A stretch of 27,752 bases of DNA from NCBI GenBank assembly GCA_034428935.1, contig DAOUHB010000054.1, positions 1-27,752 on the forward strand, read 5' to 3'. Of this stretch, positions 1 to 14,853 are shown one piece after another. The stretch's first letter is position 1. Every line of letters starts with the position of its first letter. Source of the DNA: JAAYZQ01 sp034428935. Lineage in GTDB: Bacteria > Chloroflexota > Anaerolineae > JAAYZQ01. The position numbers and the translations under genes were made by a program. The notes beneath the pieces were generated by a model. That model was not told the DNA's origin. It saw only the letters and a program-made list of their open reading frames with translations, and ran no database searches.

Positions 1-39
1 CACCTGGGGATCTCGGTGGGAGAGATGTTTAACGAGTAG
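1..39 (+). CDS. 3' end of an upstream gene (partial)
   Basis: The first frame reads twelve sense codons (HLGISVGEMFNE) and stops at TAG 37-39. It enters from the left edge, so only the C-terminus is present. I do not recognise the family from so short a tail. The call rests on the open frame and on the promoter-bearing non-coding stretch that follows. It could be chance, since twelve open codons are not significant in GC-rich DNA. Confidence 0.35.
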   Translation, partial: HLGISVGEMFNE

Positions 40-159
40 CATCCGTCCTGCGATAAAATGGGCCGGCCAGGATTTCGTCCGGCGCGACCTCCCGTTCATT
101 CAGGCTTTTTGCCGGCACACCGCGAGCCCGTTTCGGAGCCAATTGTCGTCCGACGATGG

Positions 160-179
160 GCCGGGCAGTAATGCCCGGC
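160..179. repeat. Perfect 8-bp inverted repeat upstream of secA
   Basis: GCCGGGCA and TGCCCGGC are separated by the tetraloop GTAA, giving a perfect 8-bp stem. No T-run follows, so it is not a classical intrinsic terminator for the upstream gene. It lies a few bases before the -35 element of the secA promoter. It could be a copy of an intergenic palindrome family, an operator, or part of a terminator that does not need a U-tract. The structure is visible; its role is unknown. Confidence 0.45.
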
Positions 180-182
180 AAG

Positions 183-212
183 TTGCCGCCCCTACAAAAT
201 GTATGCTATAAT
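183..212 (+). promoter_or_regulatory. Predicted sigma70-type promoter of secA
   Basis: A perfect -10 hexamer TATAAT (207-212) is preceded by TGC, making an extended -10 (TGnTATAAT). TTGCCG at 183-188 can serve as -35 with an 18-nt spacer. Transcription would start near 219, leaving a leader of about 70 nt before the GTG start of secA. The surrounding DNA is GC-rich, so an AT-rich consensus box here is unlikely to be chance. Confidence 0.65.
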
Positions 213-291
213 AGTCCCCACATCTGGCCAGGCCGTGCGCGGCTCTTGCCGGTGACTCTGGTACGCCCCTGGCCCGGTAGAAGGTGATTCT

Positions 292-6882
<6,591 letters not shown>

Positions 6883-7019
6883 GCAAGGGGGAGAGACAAT
6901 AAGCATCCGCTTTTCCCTCTGACTTCGCGCGGCCTGGCTCCCTCGCTCCCGCCGTGCGAATGAGCGGGACAGGCTCGCGGCCTGCGCGTTTGAAATTGCT
7001 GTAGCAGGCAGGTTCTTGC

Positions 7020-7048
7020 TTGATCTTTTTGGACGATGATGTTACAAT
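7020..7048 (+). promoter_or_regulatory. Predicted sigma70-type promoter of the signalling operon
   Basis: TTGATC (7020-7025) and TACAAT (7043-7048) are separated by exactly 17 nt. It lies in the 286-bp gap between secA and the next gene, in an AT-richer patch. The predicted start near 7055 leaves a leader of about 110 nt before the TTG start at 7169. I see no comparable promoter between here and 21115, which is consistent with, but does not prove, one long transcription unit. Confidence 0.6.
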
Positions 7049-7168
7049 AAGGCACGCCCTGGCGTCGAGCCTGGGCGGCCCCTGGCCAACTTGGTCCCGG
7101 CACCGTGGGGGAGCCGTACATGGGGAGACAAGGCGGCTATGCGTGAGCAACAAGAGGGAGGTGCAACG

Positions 7169-7546
7169 TTGGTCTTCAGTGGAGAAGATTTCACCACGAG
7201 GCTCATGAATGACATGGACCCCCCGCTCCTGGATCTGGTCAAGACCAAGGTGAACTCGTTCATTAAATGGGACCTGGTCCGTTTCTTGCGGGAGAACCCT
7301 AACACGGCAGACACGGCGGAGAGCATTGCCAAGTACGTGGGCCGCAACGCTGCCACGGTGGAGCCGGAACTGCGGGAGCTGGTGAACGGGGGCATCATGG
7401 AAGTCAAGTCGGTGGAGGGCATGCCGATCTACACGCTGACGACCGACGCCAGTACCCGAGAGTTGCTGGACCGCTTTATCGCGGCCTGCGAAGACCGTCA
7501 CTTCCGAGTGAAGGTGATCTATCACATTGTACGGGGCATGCGATAG
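7169..7546 (+). CDS. Small winged-helix (wHTH) DNA-binding protein
   Basis: A 125-residue protein. The centre reads like a winged helix: a first helix (DLVRFLREN), then a TADTAESIAKYVGRNAATVE segment as helix 2 plus recognition helix, then ELRELVNGGIMEVKSV and IYTLTTD as the wing. A C-terminal helix follows (TRELLDRFIAACEDR). The same layout occurs in MarR/ArsR-like regulators, but I cannot assign a named family. I chose TTG 7169 because AGGGAGGTG stands 6 nt upstream; ATG 7139 (10 more residues) and TTG 7091 are in frame but have poorer sites. It is the first gene after the 7020-7048 promoter and precedes the KaiC-like ATPase by 145 bp. It may regulate its own operon or act with that ATPase. 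Confidence 0.75.
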   Translation: MVFSGEDFTTRLMNDMDPPLLDLVKTKVNSFIKWDLVRFLRENPNTADTAESIAKYVGRNAATVEPELRELVNGGIMEVKSVEGMPIYTLTTDASTRELLDRFIAACEDRHFRVKVIYHIVRGMR

Positions 7547-7691
7547 CCGTCGGCACGGGCTTGCCGCGGACTGCACCTACCCGGTGCCCATGTCGCACCT
7601 GCGCGCAGACTCTGCCAGGAGGTCCCGGTTTCACAGGAGTCGCAAAGAGGCAAACCGGCGAAGGGGTTGATGCGTCCAGAGGAGGCGAGAA

Positions 7692-8471
7692 ATGGCCAAC
7701 GATCGGGTCCAGACAGAGGTAAAGGGTCTCGACGAGATGCTGAACGGTGGCTTTTTGCCGCAGACTGCGAACCTGGTAGAGGGTCCGCCGGGAACGGGCA
7801 AAAGCACGCTGGGCATGCAGTTCATCTACAACGGGATCCGCTACCATAACGAGCCGGGACTGATAGTAACGTTTGAGGAGTTCCCGCAGCAATACTACCG
7901 CGACGCGGAGGGCTTTGGTTGGGATTTCCGGCAACTGGAGCGAGAGGGCAAGCTGAGGGTTATTATGACCAGCCCGGAGGTGAGCCGCTCGGACCTGGAG
8001 AGCGTCGGCGGAACCATCGAGACGCTGGCCCGGGAGATGGGGGCCCGGCGAGTGCTCATCGACAGCGTCTCGCATTTCGACCAGTTGACGAGCGATCCCG
8101 TCGAGCTGCGGTCCGTAGTTTATGGCTTTATCAATGCCCTGAAACGCGAGGGGCTGACGAGCATCCTCACCAGGGAAAGCCCAATCCTCCTGGGCGGCGA
8201 CGAAGGCGAGAATACGGTGGCCTACGTGGTGGACGGCTACATCATGCTCCGCTACGTGGAGATCGAGAGCGCCATCCGCAAGGCGCTGTTGGTCCTGAAA
8301 CTCCGGGGGAGCGACCACGCAAAGGACATTCGCCAGTTCGAGATCACGAGCCGGGGAATGGAGATCCTGTCTCGCTTCGAAGGCCGTGAAGGGATTATGA
8401 GTGGCAACCCGCGGCGCATGGTGGAAGCTTTTGACCAGGCCTTCAGGCCGCGGAGCGAGAAAAAGAGCTAG
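7692..8471 (+). CDS. RAD55/KaiC-like single-domain RecA-superfamily ATPase
   Basis: A 259-residue P-loop ATPase. It opens with the KaiC/RAD55 hallmark VKGLDEMLNGGFLPQ, followed by Walker A GPPGTGKST (31-39). TFEE supplies the paired glutamates (E62, E63) that activate water in KaiC-type enzymes, and Walker B is RRVLIDSVSHF (D124). The C-terminal part (KLRGSDHAKDIRQFEIT) matches the KaiC-domain ending. There is one domain only, unlike cyanobacterial KaiC with two, and kaiA or kaiB is not seen. The ATG is preceded by GAGGAGGCGAG. In archaea and some bacteria such ATPases work in signalling beside sensor kinases; here a nine-GAF kinase lies downstream. Its partner is likely the winged-helix protein or that kinase, by inference. 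Confidence 0.88.
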   Translation: MANDRVQTEVKGLDEMLNGGFLPQTANLVEGPPGTGKSTLGMQFIYNGIRYHNEPGLIVTFEEFPQQYYRDAEGFGWDFRQLEREGKLRVIMTSPEVSRSDLESVGGTIETLAREMGARRVLIDSVSHFDQLTSDPVELRSVVYGFINALKREGLTSILTRESPILLGGDEGENTVAYVVDGYIMLRYVEIESAIRKALLVLKLRGSDHAKDIRQFEITSRGMEILSRFEGREGIMSGNPRRMVEAFDQAFRPRSEKKS

Positions 8472-8551
8472 CCAGGGCGCCCGGACGCCAGAAAGCGCGT
8501 TCGTTGAAAAGCCGGCCCTAGATGACGCATCGTAGCGAGGGGAACATCGTG

Positions 8552-8605
8552 ATGAAGGGACTGATAGCCACCGGCTGTCTGGTTGAGGAGCGCATCATTG
8601 GTTAA
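8552..8605 (+). CDS. Possible short leader ORF (17 codons plus stop)
   Basis: ATG 8552 opens a 17-codon frame ending at TAA 8603-8605, with GAGGGG about 10 nt upstream. It overlaps the TTG start of the next gene by 8 nt, an arrangement seen in translational coupling. The peptide (MKGLIATGCLVEERIIG) matches no family I know. Such a frame can arise by chance, so this is only a possibility. Confidence 0.2.
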   Translation: MKGLIATGCLVEERIIG

Positions 8606-8918
8606 CCTTCTGGGCTCGATGCTGGTACTCTACTGCTGGGTTGTGGCCGCAATCCTCATCTTCTTCCTGTTGCTCATCGGCCGCTTTTATGAGGTCCGCT
8701 TTCACCAGCGCTCCTACTACCAGTTGATGCTGGTGCCCATCCTCGCTTATGTGCTGGCAGCGGTAGGCGACGCCTTCCTGGTCAACGACGATTGGGGCAA
8801 TCCCCTGCTCGATTTCGTGGGCGAGATCTGGCCCGACCTTTTGTTTCTCGTGGGTGGGTTGGTGCTGGCCGTGTCTTGCTACTCTCTTTTCCGCATGATG
8901 ATGGGGAGCAGAAAATGA
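8598..8918 (+). CDS. Small three-helix membrane protein, unknown function
   Basis: A 106-residue hydrophobic protein with three likely membrane segments: about residues 4-27 (LLGSMLVLYCWVVAAILIFF), 42-64 (LMLVPILAYVLAAVGDAFLV) and 80-100 (LLFLVGGLVLAVSCYSLF). A basic/aromatic loop (RFYEVRFHQRSYY) follows the first helix and an acidic loop (NDDWGNPLLDFVGEIWPD) lies between helices two and three. TTG 8598 is chosen because GAGGAG lies 7 nt upstream; TTG 8583 would add five residues but would include that site. It ends inside the start of the next gene (ATGA overlap). I do not recognise a family. Being paired with another small membrane protein ahead of a soluble sensor kinase suggests a membrane-associated sensing or anchoring role. 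Confidence 0.72.
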   Translation: MVNLLGSMLVLYCWVVAAILIFFLLLIGRFYEVRFHQRSYYQLMLVPILAYVLAAVGDAFLVNDDWGNPLLDFVGEIWPDLLFLVGGLVLAVSCYSLFRMMMGSRK

Positions 8919-9271
8919 CCGGCGCCGAGACGTCGCTCAAGATCGTGGGTGCCATTCTGGGCACCTTCGGCCTGATCGCGCTGATGTACGCGCTCCTGAT
9001 CCTGGCCCAGTTGGGAAAAAAGCTGGGTGCGGTAACCAAAATGCGCGCCACGTATCAGGGCTACTATGCCGCCGTAGTTCTGGTGGGCCTGGCGCTGGTC
9101 CTGCGCCTGGTAAGAGCCAGCGTCTTCTGGGCAAAGCGCGATACCTTGCCATCGGCGCTGAACGAGCCACTTCTCTATCTGTTTCTATATCATATCCCCC
9201 TCGCGGTGGGAGTGACTATCGGGCTGGCCATCACCTGGTATTACTGGAAGTGGCTTCTGAAAGAACGATAG
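8915..9271 (+). CDS. Small three-helix membrane protein, unknown function
   Basis: A 118-residue protein with three likely membrane segments: about 8-32 (GAILGTFGLIALMYALLILA), 47-70 (YYAAVVLVGLALVLRLVRAS) and 85-112 (LYLFLYHIPLAVGVTIGLAI), ending in the basic tail KWLLKER. It starts at ATG 8915, four bases overlapping the previous stop, with GGGAG upstream. Its stop TAG (9269-9271) shares a base with the probable GTG start of the histidine kinase, so translation of the three genes is probably coupled. The size and helix count match the upstream gene, but I see no clear sequence similarity between them. The family is not recognised. Confidence 0.75.
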   Translation: MTGAETSLKIVGAILGTFGLIALMYALLILAQLGKKLGAVTKMRATYQGYYAAVVLVGLALVLRLVRASVFWAKRDTLPSALNEPLLYLFLYHIPLAVGVTIGLAITWYYWKWLLKER

Positions 9272-12200
9272 TGGATGTCGATCTGAATGATCCCTCCGGC
9301 TGCAACGGTTCCGTCGCAACGTCGACGATACCCTTGCACCAGGTAGCCGATGCGCTCTGCCAGGCGGCGATCCTGAGCAATTCGGGCCAGGGCCCGGCGG
9401 TAGCCCTGCACGGAATCCTGGAGCAATTGCACCGGGTTATTGGCTACCACCGCGCCTCCATCTCCACCCTGGAAAAGCAGGGTTGGCAGGTGGTGGCCGA
9501 GTGTGCCTACCCCTCGAAGCCCAAGAAGCCCAAAACGAGCCCGGACTGCTCGCCCCATGGACATCTTCCGGCCCCCGATGCCGTCCTGGATCGGATCGAT
9601 CCCACGGCCCTGGACCTGGTCCAGAGGGTGCGTGAGCCCCTCATCGTCCCCGATCTCGGCTCCGGAAGCCCTCCCCGACGGCCGGGCCACGTAGGGGAGC
9701 CCGGGGCCAACGGCCCCGACGTGCCTGCTACCCCGCTGCGCCAGGAGGGAGCCAAGGGGAACGGCTCCTGGCTTGGGACTCCGCTGTTTGCCCGTGGCCA
9801 GGTGGTGGGAGTCATGAGCCTCATCAGGGACGAGCCCGAGAGCTTTTCGCCGCAGGACGTGCAACTGGCCATGGCCTTTGCCAGCCAGGCCGCCGTCGTG
9901 GTGGAAAACAACCGCCTCCTGGAGGCGGAACGCGCCCGGGCGGCGCAACTGCGACTCCTGGCCGACCTTAGCCAGCAGGTTCTTTCCATCCTCGATCCCG
10001 ATGCCTTGCTCGACTATGCGGTCCACGCCATCCAACGGCAGTTTGGCTACAGCCACGTAGACGTCTTTCTGACCGATGCGGCGGGGCAGTACGTTGTCTT
10101 CCAGGCCAGCAGCGACGACGACAATGCCAGGTTGTGGCACGAGAAGGGGCTGCGCTTTCGCGTCGGCGAAGAGGGGATCACCGGGCAGGTGGCTGCCACG
10201 GGAGAGCCATTCCTGGCCCGCGACGTGTCCAAGGCGCCCTGCTACCTGGACGACTCGCTCCTACCCGAGACGCGATCGGAGTTGGTGGTGCCCATCAAGG
10301 CAGGAGAGCGGGTCATCGGCGTCCTGGATCTGAACAGCAAAGAGCTGGATGGCTTTGGCGAAGAAGATCTCTTTGTAGCCCAGGGTCTGGCCGATCAGTT
10401 GGCGCTGGGCCTGGAGAATGCCCGCCTTTTCGCCGCCGAACACGAGAGCAGGCTGAAGCTGCAAAGCATCCAGGCGACGGCCACGGCGCTAAGCGCCGAG
10501 ATGAACCCCGACACACTACCGGAGCAGATTGTGGTGCAGGCCGCCAAGGCCTTCAAGGCTGAAGCGGCCAGCCTCATGCTCTGGAACAAAGACGAGTCGG
10601 CCCTCATCATCCGGGCGAGTTACGGGCTTTCGCCGAGATACGTTCGCGAACAGAGCATCCCCAGGGAGCGGGCGGAGAGCACCTTTGTCGACCGGGATGG
10701 GCCGGTGTTGCACTATGTCGCAGAGCTGGCCGCGTCGCCCCTGGGTGATCGCAGCCTGGTGGCCGACGAGGAGCTGCGCAGCGTCCTGACCGTGCCCCTC
10801 GCGTGCCCGGCTTCGGCATCGAGGGCGACGCCGGAGACTGCATCCCGCGGCAGCCCCCTGGACCGCCTGACCGGCATCCTGAACATTTATTCCAAAGGGC
10901 GCCAGAGGGCCTTCGAGGAGCCCGAGATCGAGCTGGCCCATGCCTTTGCCTCGCAGGCCGCGGTGACGCTGGCCAACGCTCAGTGGTTCGCCGCCGAAGG
11001 CAGGCGCAGGCGCGAAGCCGAAACGCTGCAGGCAGCCACACAAGCCCTCAGCGGGACCCTCGACTTGCAGCAGGTGTTCGAAGTGATCCTCAGCGAGCTG
11101 CAAAAGGTGGTGCCCTACGACAGCGCCACAGTGCAGCAGTTGCAGGGCACCAAGTTGACCATCATCGGCGGGCGCGGCTTTCCCAGGCTCCAGGAGCTGA
11201 TGCCCCCGCGGCGCCGCAGAGGCCGCGGGAAAGGTAGGAGCGGGTCGAAGGGCAAGAACGGCCCGAAGGGGGCCCGGCGCCAGGTCGAGTTTGACATCAC
11301 GGCCACCAACAACCCCAACCGGGAGGTTATCCAGTCCCGGGCCCCGGTCATCCTCGACGATGCCCCTGCAGTATACGAGGAATTCAAGCGCGAGCCCCAT
11401 TCTCAGGTGTCCATTCGTTCCTGGCTGGGGGTCCCCCTGCTGTTTGGCGACCGCATCCTCGGCATGCTGGCCCTCGACCGCAAAGAGCCGAACTGCTATA
11501 CCCAGGAACACGCCCGCCTGGCCATGGCCTTTGCCGCCCAGGCGGCCATCGCCATCGAAAACGCCCGCCTGCACGACGAAACGCAGCAGCGATTGAGCGA
11601 GCTGGCGCTCCTGTTCGAAACCAGCGCCGCCCTGTCGACGTCATTGGACATGGACACCGTGCTGCAGATTACCGCCGAGCGGATTGCGACGGCGATGGGC
11701 AGCCAGGGCTGCGCCATTTCGGCCTGGGAGCCCGATCGGGAGACGCTGGTCCTGCTGCGGGATTGGGTCGTGGACCAGCGACTGGACCCACCCGGCGCCG
11801 CCGGCGCCGCGTATCGCCTGGACGAACGGCCGGCCTCCCGGCAGGCGCTCGTCAGCCGGCAGCCCCTGGCGCTCCATGCCAGCAGATCCGACGTCAACGA
11901 GGTGGAACGAGAGCTGATGCTCCAACGTGGCGTCAGCACCAAGCTCATGGTGCCCATGATCGCCCGCGACAAGGTGGTCGGACTGCTGGAGCTTCTGGAG
12001 GCCGGCGCCGAGCGCGAGTTTCTGCCCAACGAGATCAACCTCTGCCAGACGCTGGCCAACCAGGCGGCAGCGGCCCTCGACAACGCTCGCCTGTTCCAGG
12101 AAACGACGGTGCGCGCCCGCGAGATGGCCGCCGTTGCCGCCGTGGGCCAGGCAATGACCACGTTAGAGCTGGATGACGTCCTGAACAGCATCGCCGAGAA

Positions 12201-14844
12201 CGCCCTTGAGGCGGTAGGAGCCGAAGTGAGCTCCGTGTACCTGCTGGACGAGAAGGACAACATCCTGGTCCCCCGTTCGGTGCGCGGAAGCCACCACGAG
12301 GAGCTGAGTGCCGCCTGCTTTGAGCTGGGAGAGGGCACCATCGGCTGGGTCGCCCAACGAGGCGAGCCGTTGCTGCTGCAGCATCTCCCGTCCGACGAGA
12401 CCTTCTCGGTCAAGGTCCCCGCCTCGCTGCACATTCGCAACACGCTGACGGTGCCCCTTCCCGTGAAGGGCGAGGTCATCGGCACGCTGGAGGTGTGCAA
12501 CAAACTGGCGGGCGACGAGTTCACACTGGCCGACCAGCGCCTGCTGACGGCCTTTGCCGCCCAGGCGTCCATCGCCATCGAGAACGCGCGCCTCTACAGG
12601 CAGGTTAGCCATCACCTGGAGGAGGTCCAGATCCTCAACCAGGTGGCCGGGGCAGCGACCTCGACCCTGCGCTTTGAGGAGGTCATCCGGCGCAGTATGG
12701 CGGCGCTACTGGGCAAGCGCAACTTTGAGCGGGTCAACATCCTCCTCCTCGACGAGGCGCGCCACGATCTGTGGCTTCACCCGGCCCTGACCGACATGCA
12801 CGCCTTTCCTCAGAGAGCCGGCTTTCGCATTCCCCTCGATGAGGGCATCACCGGTTGGTGCGCGCGGAACAACAAGCCGCTGCGCGTCGGCGACGTTCGG
12901 CAAGAACCGCGCTACGTGGCCGGCTATCCCGATACCCTGAGCGAGATCTGTGTTCCTTTGCGCTCCGGGCAGCGTGTTATCGGCATCCTCGACGTGCAGA
13001 GCCACCGCCTCCACGCATTCAGCGAAAGCGACGAACGGCTGCTGACGACCCTTGCCGGCCAGCTCTCCACCATCATCGAAAACTCGCGCCTGTTCGCCGA
13101 GGCACAGCAGCGCGTGCGCGAGCTGACGGCCGTGATGCAGGTGAGCCAGGCCATTAACCAGGCGGAAGACCTGGACACGGTGATGAGCATCGTCCTCGAC
13201 GAGGCCTTTAACCTCATGGGCAGCGAGGAGGGGTCCATCATCCTTATCGATCCGCCGGGCAGCAACCGCCTGCGCATCGTCGCCGAGCGGGGGTTGGGCC
13301 GGGAGGTCGTCGAAGCGTTCAACACCCGGCCCGTGTACAGCCACGAAGGGACCTACAAGCACGCTCTGCGCTCGGGACAGATCGTCGAGATTGCCGACAC
13401 CTCCACCGACCCGGACTTTTTGACCGACGTCGGCTCGCGGGCGCGGTCGTTGACCAACGTGCCACTCATGACCGAGCGCGGGGCCATCGGCCTCATCGCC
13501 GTGGACGGTGTCCCCCGCGACGAAACAACCCGCCGCCTGCTCCTGGCCCTGGCCGGCATGGCGGCCGTGGCCATTGACCGCGAGCGCCTCCACGGCGAAA
13601 CCGCCAATCGCCTGGCCGAGGTTTCGACGCTCTACACCCTGGCGACCCAGATCGCCAGCAGCCTGTCCCTCACCTCGGTCCTGGAGACCATCGTCACCAT
13701 TTTGCGCATGACCCTCGACTGCCGGTCGTGCAGCATCTTTTTGCTGGACGCCACGTCCGAGTACCTGCAGCTCGAGGCGGGTAGCGGGCCATCCTCTACG
13801 TGGAAGGGCATCGCCCGCATGCGCGTCGGCGAGGGCGCCAGCGGCCGGGCCATCACCGAGCGGCGGTCGATCTATGTTCCCGACACTCGCCTGGAGGCGG
13901 ATTTCTTCTTTTTCGGTTCGCAAATCCGCTCGTTGCTGGTCGTGCCGCTGATCGTGCGTAACAAGCCCATCGGCACCCTGAGCATCGACGACGTCCAGCC
14001 CAATGCCTTTGACGATGAGGTTCGCTTGCTGACTATCGCCGCCGCGCAGGCGGCCGTCGCCATCGAGAACGTGCGTCTCTACGAGAGCCTGCAAAAGAGC
14101 TACGAAGACCTGGAGCAGGCTTACGACGAGCTGCGCCAACTGGACAAGATGAAGTCGGAGCTGATCCAGAACGTCTCCCACGAGCTGCGCACACCCCTCA
14201 CCTTTATCAAGGGCTACGTGGAGCTGCTGCAGGACGGCGAGATGGGCGAGCTGAGTTCAGAACAACAGGCAGCCCTGACCATCGTGTCCACCAAGGCCGA
14301 GGGCCTCTCGCGGCTGGTGGACGACATCATCTCCATGCAACAGGCTGGCCGGGAACAGATGCAGTTCGCGGCCCACTCCCTGGCGGCCATGGGACGCCTC
14401 GCCACCCAGGCAGCCCAGGCCAGCGCCCAGGAAGCAGGCATCGAGCTGATAGCCGAGATCGAAGACGTGCCATCGGTGATGGGTGACTGGCGCCGGTTGG
14501 GGCAGGTATTTGACAACCTGATCCAGAACGCCATCAAGTTTAGCGATCCGGGCGGCAAGGTCGTGGTTCGGGTGCGGTCCGAGGATGCCATGGTGCGCGT
14601 CGAGGTGCAGGACTGGGGCATTGGCATTGCCCCCGAACAACAGGCCCGCATCTGGGAGCGGTTCTACCAGGTGGATGGCACTACCACCCGCCGCTTTGGC
14701 GGGACGGGCCTCGGCCTGGCCATCGTCAAGCAGATCGTCGAAGCGCACCGCGGATTCGTGGGCGTCGAGAGCGCGCTGAAAGCGGGCAGCCTGTTCTACT
14801 TTGCCATCCCCGCGATCCCTGCTAACCGAGAACAAGGAGGGTAA
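9271..14844 (+). CDS. Nine-GAF sensor histidine kinase
   Basis: An 1857-residue soluble sensor kinase without membrane segments. Nine GAF-type domains run in tandem at about nt 9331-9930, 9952-10443, 10465-11020, 11030-11590, 11600-12110, 12130-12630, 12635-13120, 13130-13620 and 13625-14090. Nearly all end in the typical FAxQAAVAIENARLxxE helix, which passes into the next domain. The transmitter follows: H-box NVSHELRTPL with H1637, N-box NLIQNAIKFS with N1749, DWGIGI (G1, near 1781), ERFYQVDG (F box) and GGTGLGLAI (G2). There is no receiver domain, and no response regulator in the window. GAF1, GAF3 and GAF4 carry extra Pro/Gly/Ala- or Arg/Lys-rich stretches. The start is probably GTG 9271, overlapping the previous stop; GTG 9250 is in frame and would add seven residues. 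The ligands of the GAF domains cannot be read from sequence. Confidence 0.93.
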   Translation: MDVDLNDPSGCNGSVATSTIPLHQVADALCQAAILSNSGQGPAVALHGILEQLHRVIGYHRASISTLEKQGWQVVAECAYPSKPKKPKTSPDCSPHGHLPAPDAVLDRIDPTALDLVQRVREPLIVPDLGSGSPPRRPGHVGEPGANGPDVPATPLRQEGAKGNGSWLGTPLFARGQVVGVMSLIRDEPESFSPQDVQLAMAFASQAAVVVENNRLLEAERARAAQLRLLADLSQQVLSILDPDALLDYAVHAIQRQFGYSHVDVFLTDAAGQYVVFQASSDDDNARLWHEKGLRFRVGEEGITGQVAATGEPFLARDVSKAPCYLDDSLLPETRSELVVPIKAGERVIGVLDLNSKELDGFGEEDLFVAQGLADQLALGLENARLFAAEHESRLKLQSIQATATALSAEMNPDTLPEQIVVQAAKAFKAEAASLMLWNKDESALIIRASYGLSPRYVREQSIPRERAESTFVDRDGPVLHYVAELAASPLGDRSLVADEELRSVLTVPLACPASASRATPETASRGSPLDRLTGILNIYSKGRQRAFEEPEIELAHAFASQAAVTLANAQWFAAEGRRRREAETLQAATQALSGTLDLQQVFEVILSELQKVVPYDSATVQQLQGTKLTIIGGRGFPRLQELMPPRRRRGRGKGRSGSKGKNGPKGARRQVEFDITATNNPNREVIQSRAPVILDDAPAVYEEFKREPHSQVSIRSWLGVPLLFGDRILGMLALDRKEPNCYTQEHARLAMAFAAQAAIAIENARLHDETQQRLSELALLFETSAALSTSLDMDTVLQITAERIATAMGSQGCAISAWEPDRETLVLLRDWVVDQRLDPPGAAGAAYRLDERPASRQALVSRQPLALHASRSDVNEVERELMLQRGVSTKLMVPMIARDKVVGLLELLEAGAEREFLPNEINLCQTLANQAAAALDNARLFQETTVRAREMAAVAAVGQAMTTLELDDVLNSIAENALEAVGAEVSSVYLLDEKDNILVPRSVRGSHHEELSAACFELGEGTIGWVAQRGEPLLLQHLPSDETFSVKVPASLHIRNTLTVPLPVKGEVIGTLEVCNKLAGDEFTLADQRLLTAFAAQASIAIENARLYRQVSHHLEEVQILNQVAGAATSTLRFEEVIRRSMAALLGKRNFERVNILLLDEARHDLWLHPALTDMHAFPQRAGFRIPLDEGITGWCARNNKPLRVGDVRQEPRYVAGYPDTLSEICVPLRSGQRVIGILDVQSHRLHAFSESDERLLTTLAGQLSTIIENSRLFAEAQQRVRELTAVMQVSQAINQAEDLDTVMSIVLDEAFNLMGSEEGSIILIDPPGSNRLRIVAERGLGREVVEAFNTRPVYSHEGTYKHALRSGQIVEIADTSTDPDFLTDVGSRARSLTNVPLMTERGAIGLIAVDGVPRDETTRRLLLALAGMAAVAIDRERLHGETANRLAEVSTLYTLATQIASSLSLTSVLETIVTILRMTLDCRSCSIFLLDATSEYLQLEAGSGPSSTWKGIARMRVGEGASGRAITERRSIYVPDTRLEADFFFFGSQIRSLLVVPLIVRNKPIGTLSIDDVQPNAFDDEVRLLTIAAAQAAVAIENVRLYESLQKSYEDLEQAYDELRQLDKMKSELIQNVSHELRTPLTFIKGYVELLQDGEMGELSSEQQAALTIVSTKAEGLSRLVDDIISMQQAGREQMQFAAHSLAAMGRLATQAAQASAQEAGIELIAEIEDVPSVMGDWRRLGQVFDNLIQNAIKFSDPGGKVVVRVRSEDAMVRVEVQDWGIGIAPEQQARIWERFYQVDGTTTRRFGGTGLGLAIVKQIVEAHRGFVGVESALKAGSLFYFAIPAIPANREQGG

Positions 14845-14853
14845 GAGGCAGAT

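Noticed and set aside
6932..6974. Possible terminator after secA (GCCTG and TCCCGC pairing with GCGGGA and CAGGC)
   Set aside because: The stem is broken by a 10-nt bulge and no U-run follows; it is too weak to call.
7692..8471. Full circadian KaiABC-type clock
   Set aside because: The ATPase has a single KaiC-like domain and no kaiA or kaiB is present, so there is no support for a clock.
12706..14181. Minus-strand frame of 491 codons opposite the GAF kinase
   Set aside because: Shadow of the kinase coding sequence; no motif and no ribosome site, while the plus strand has nine clear domains.
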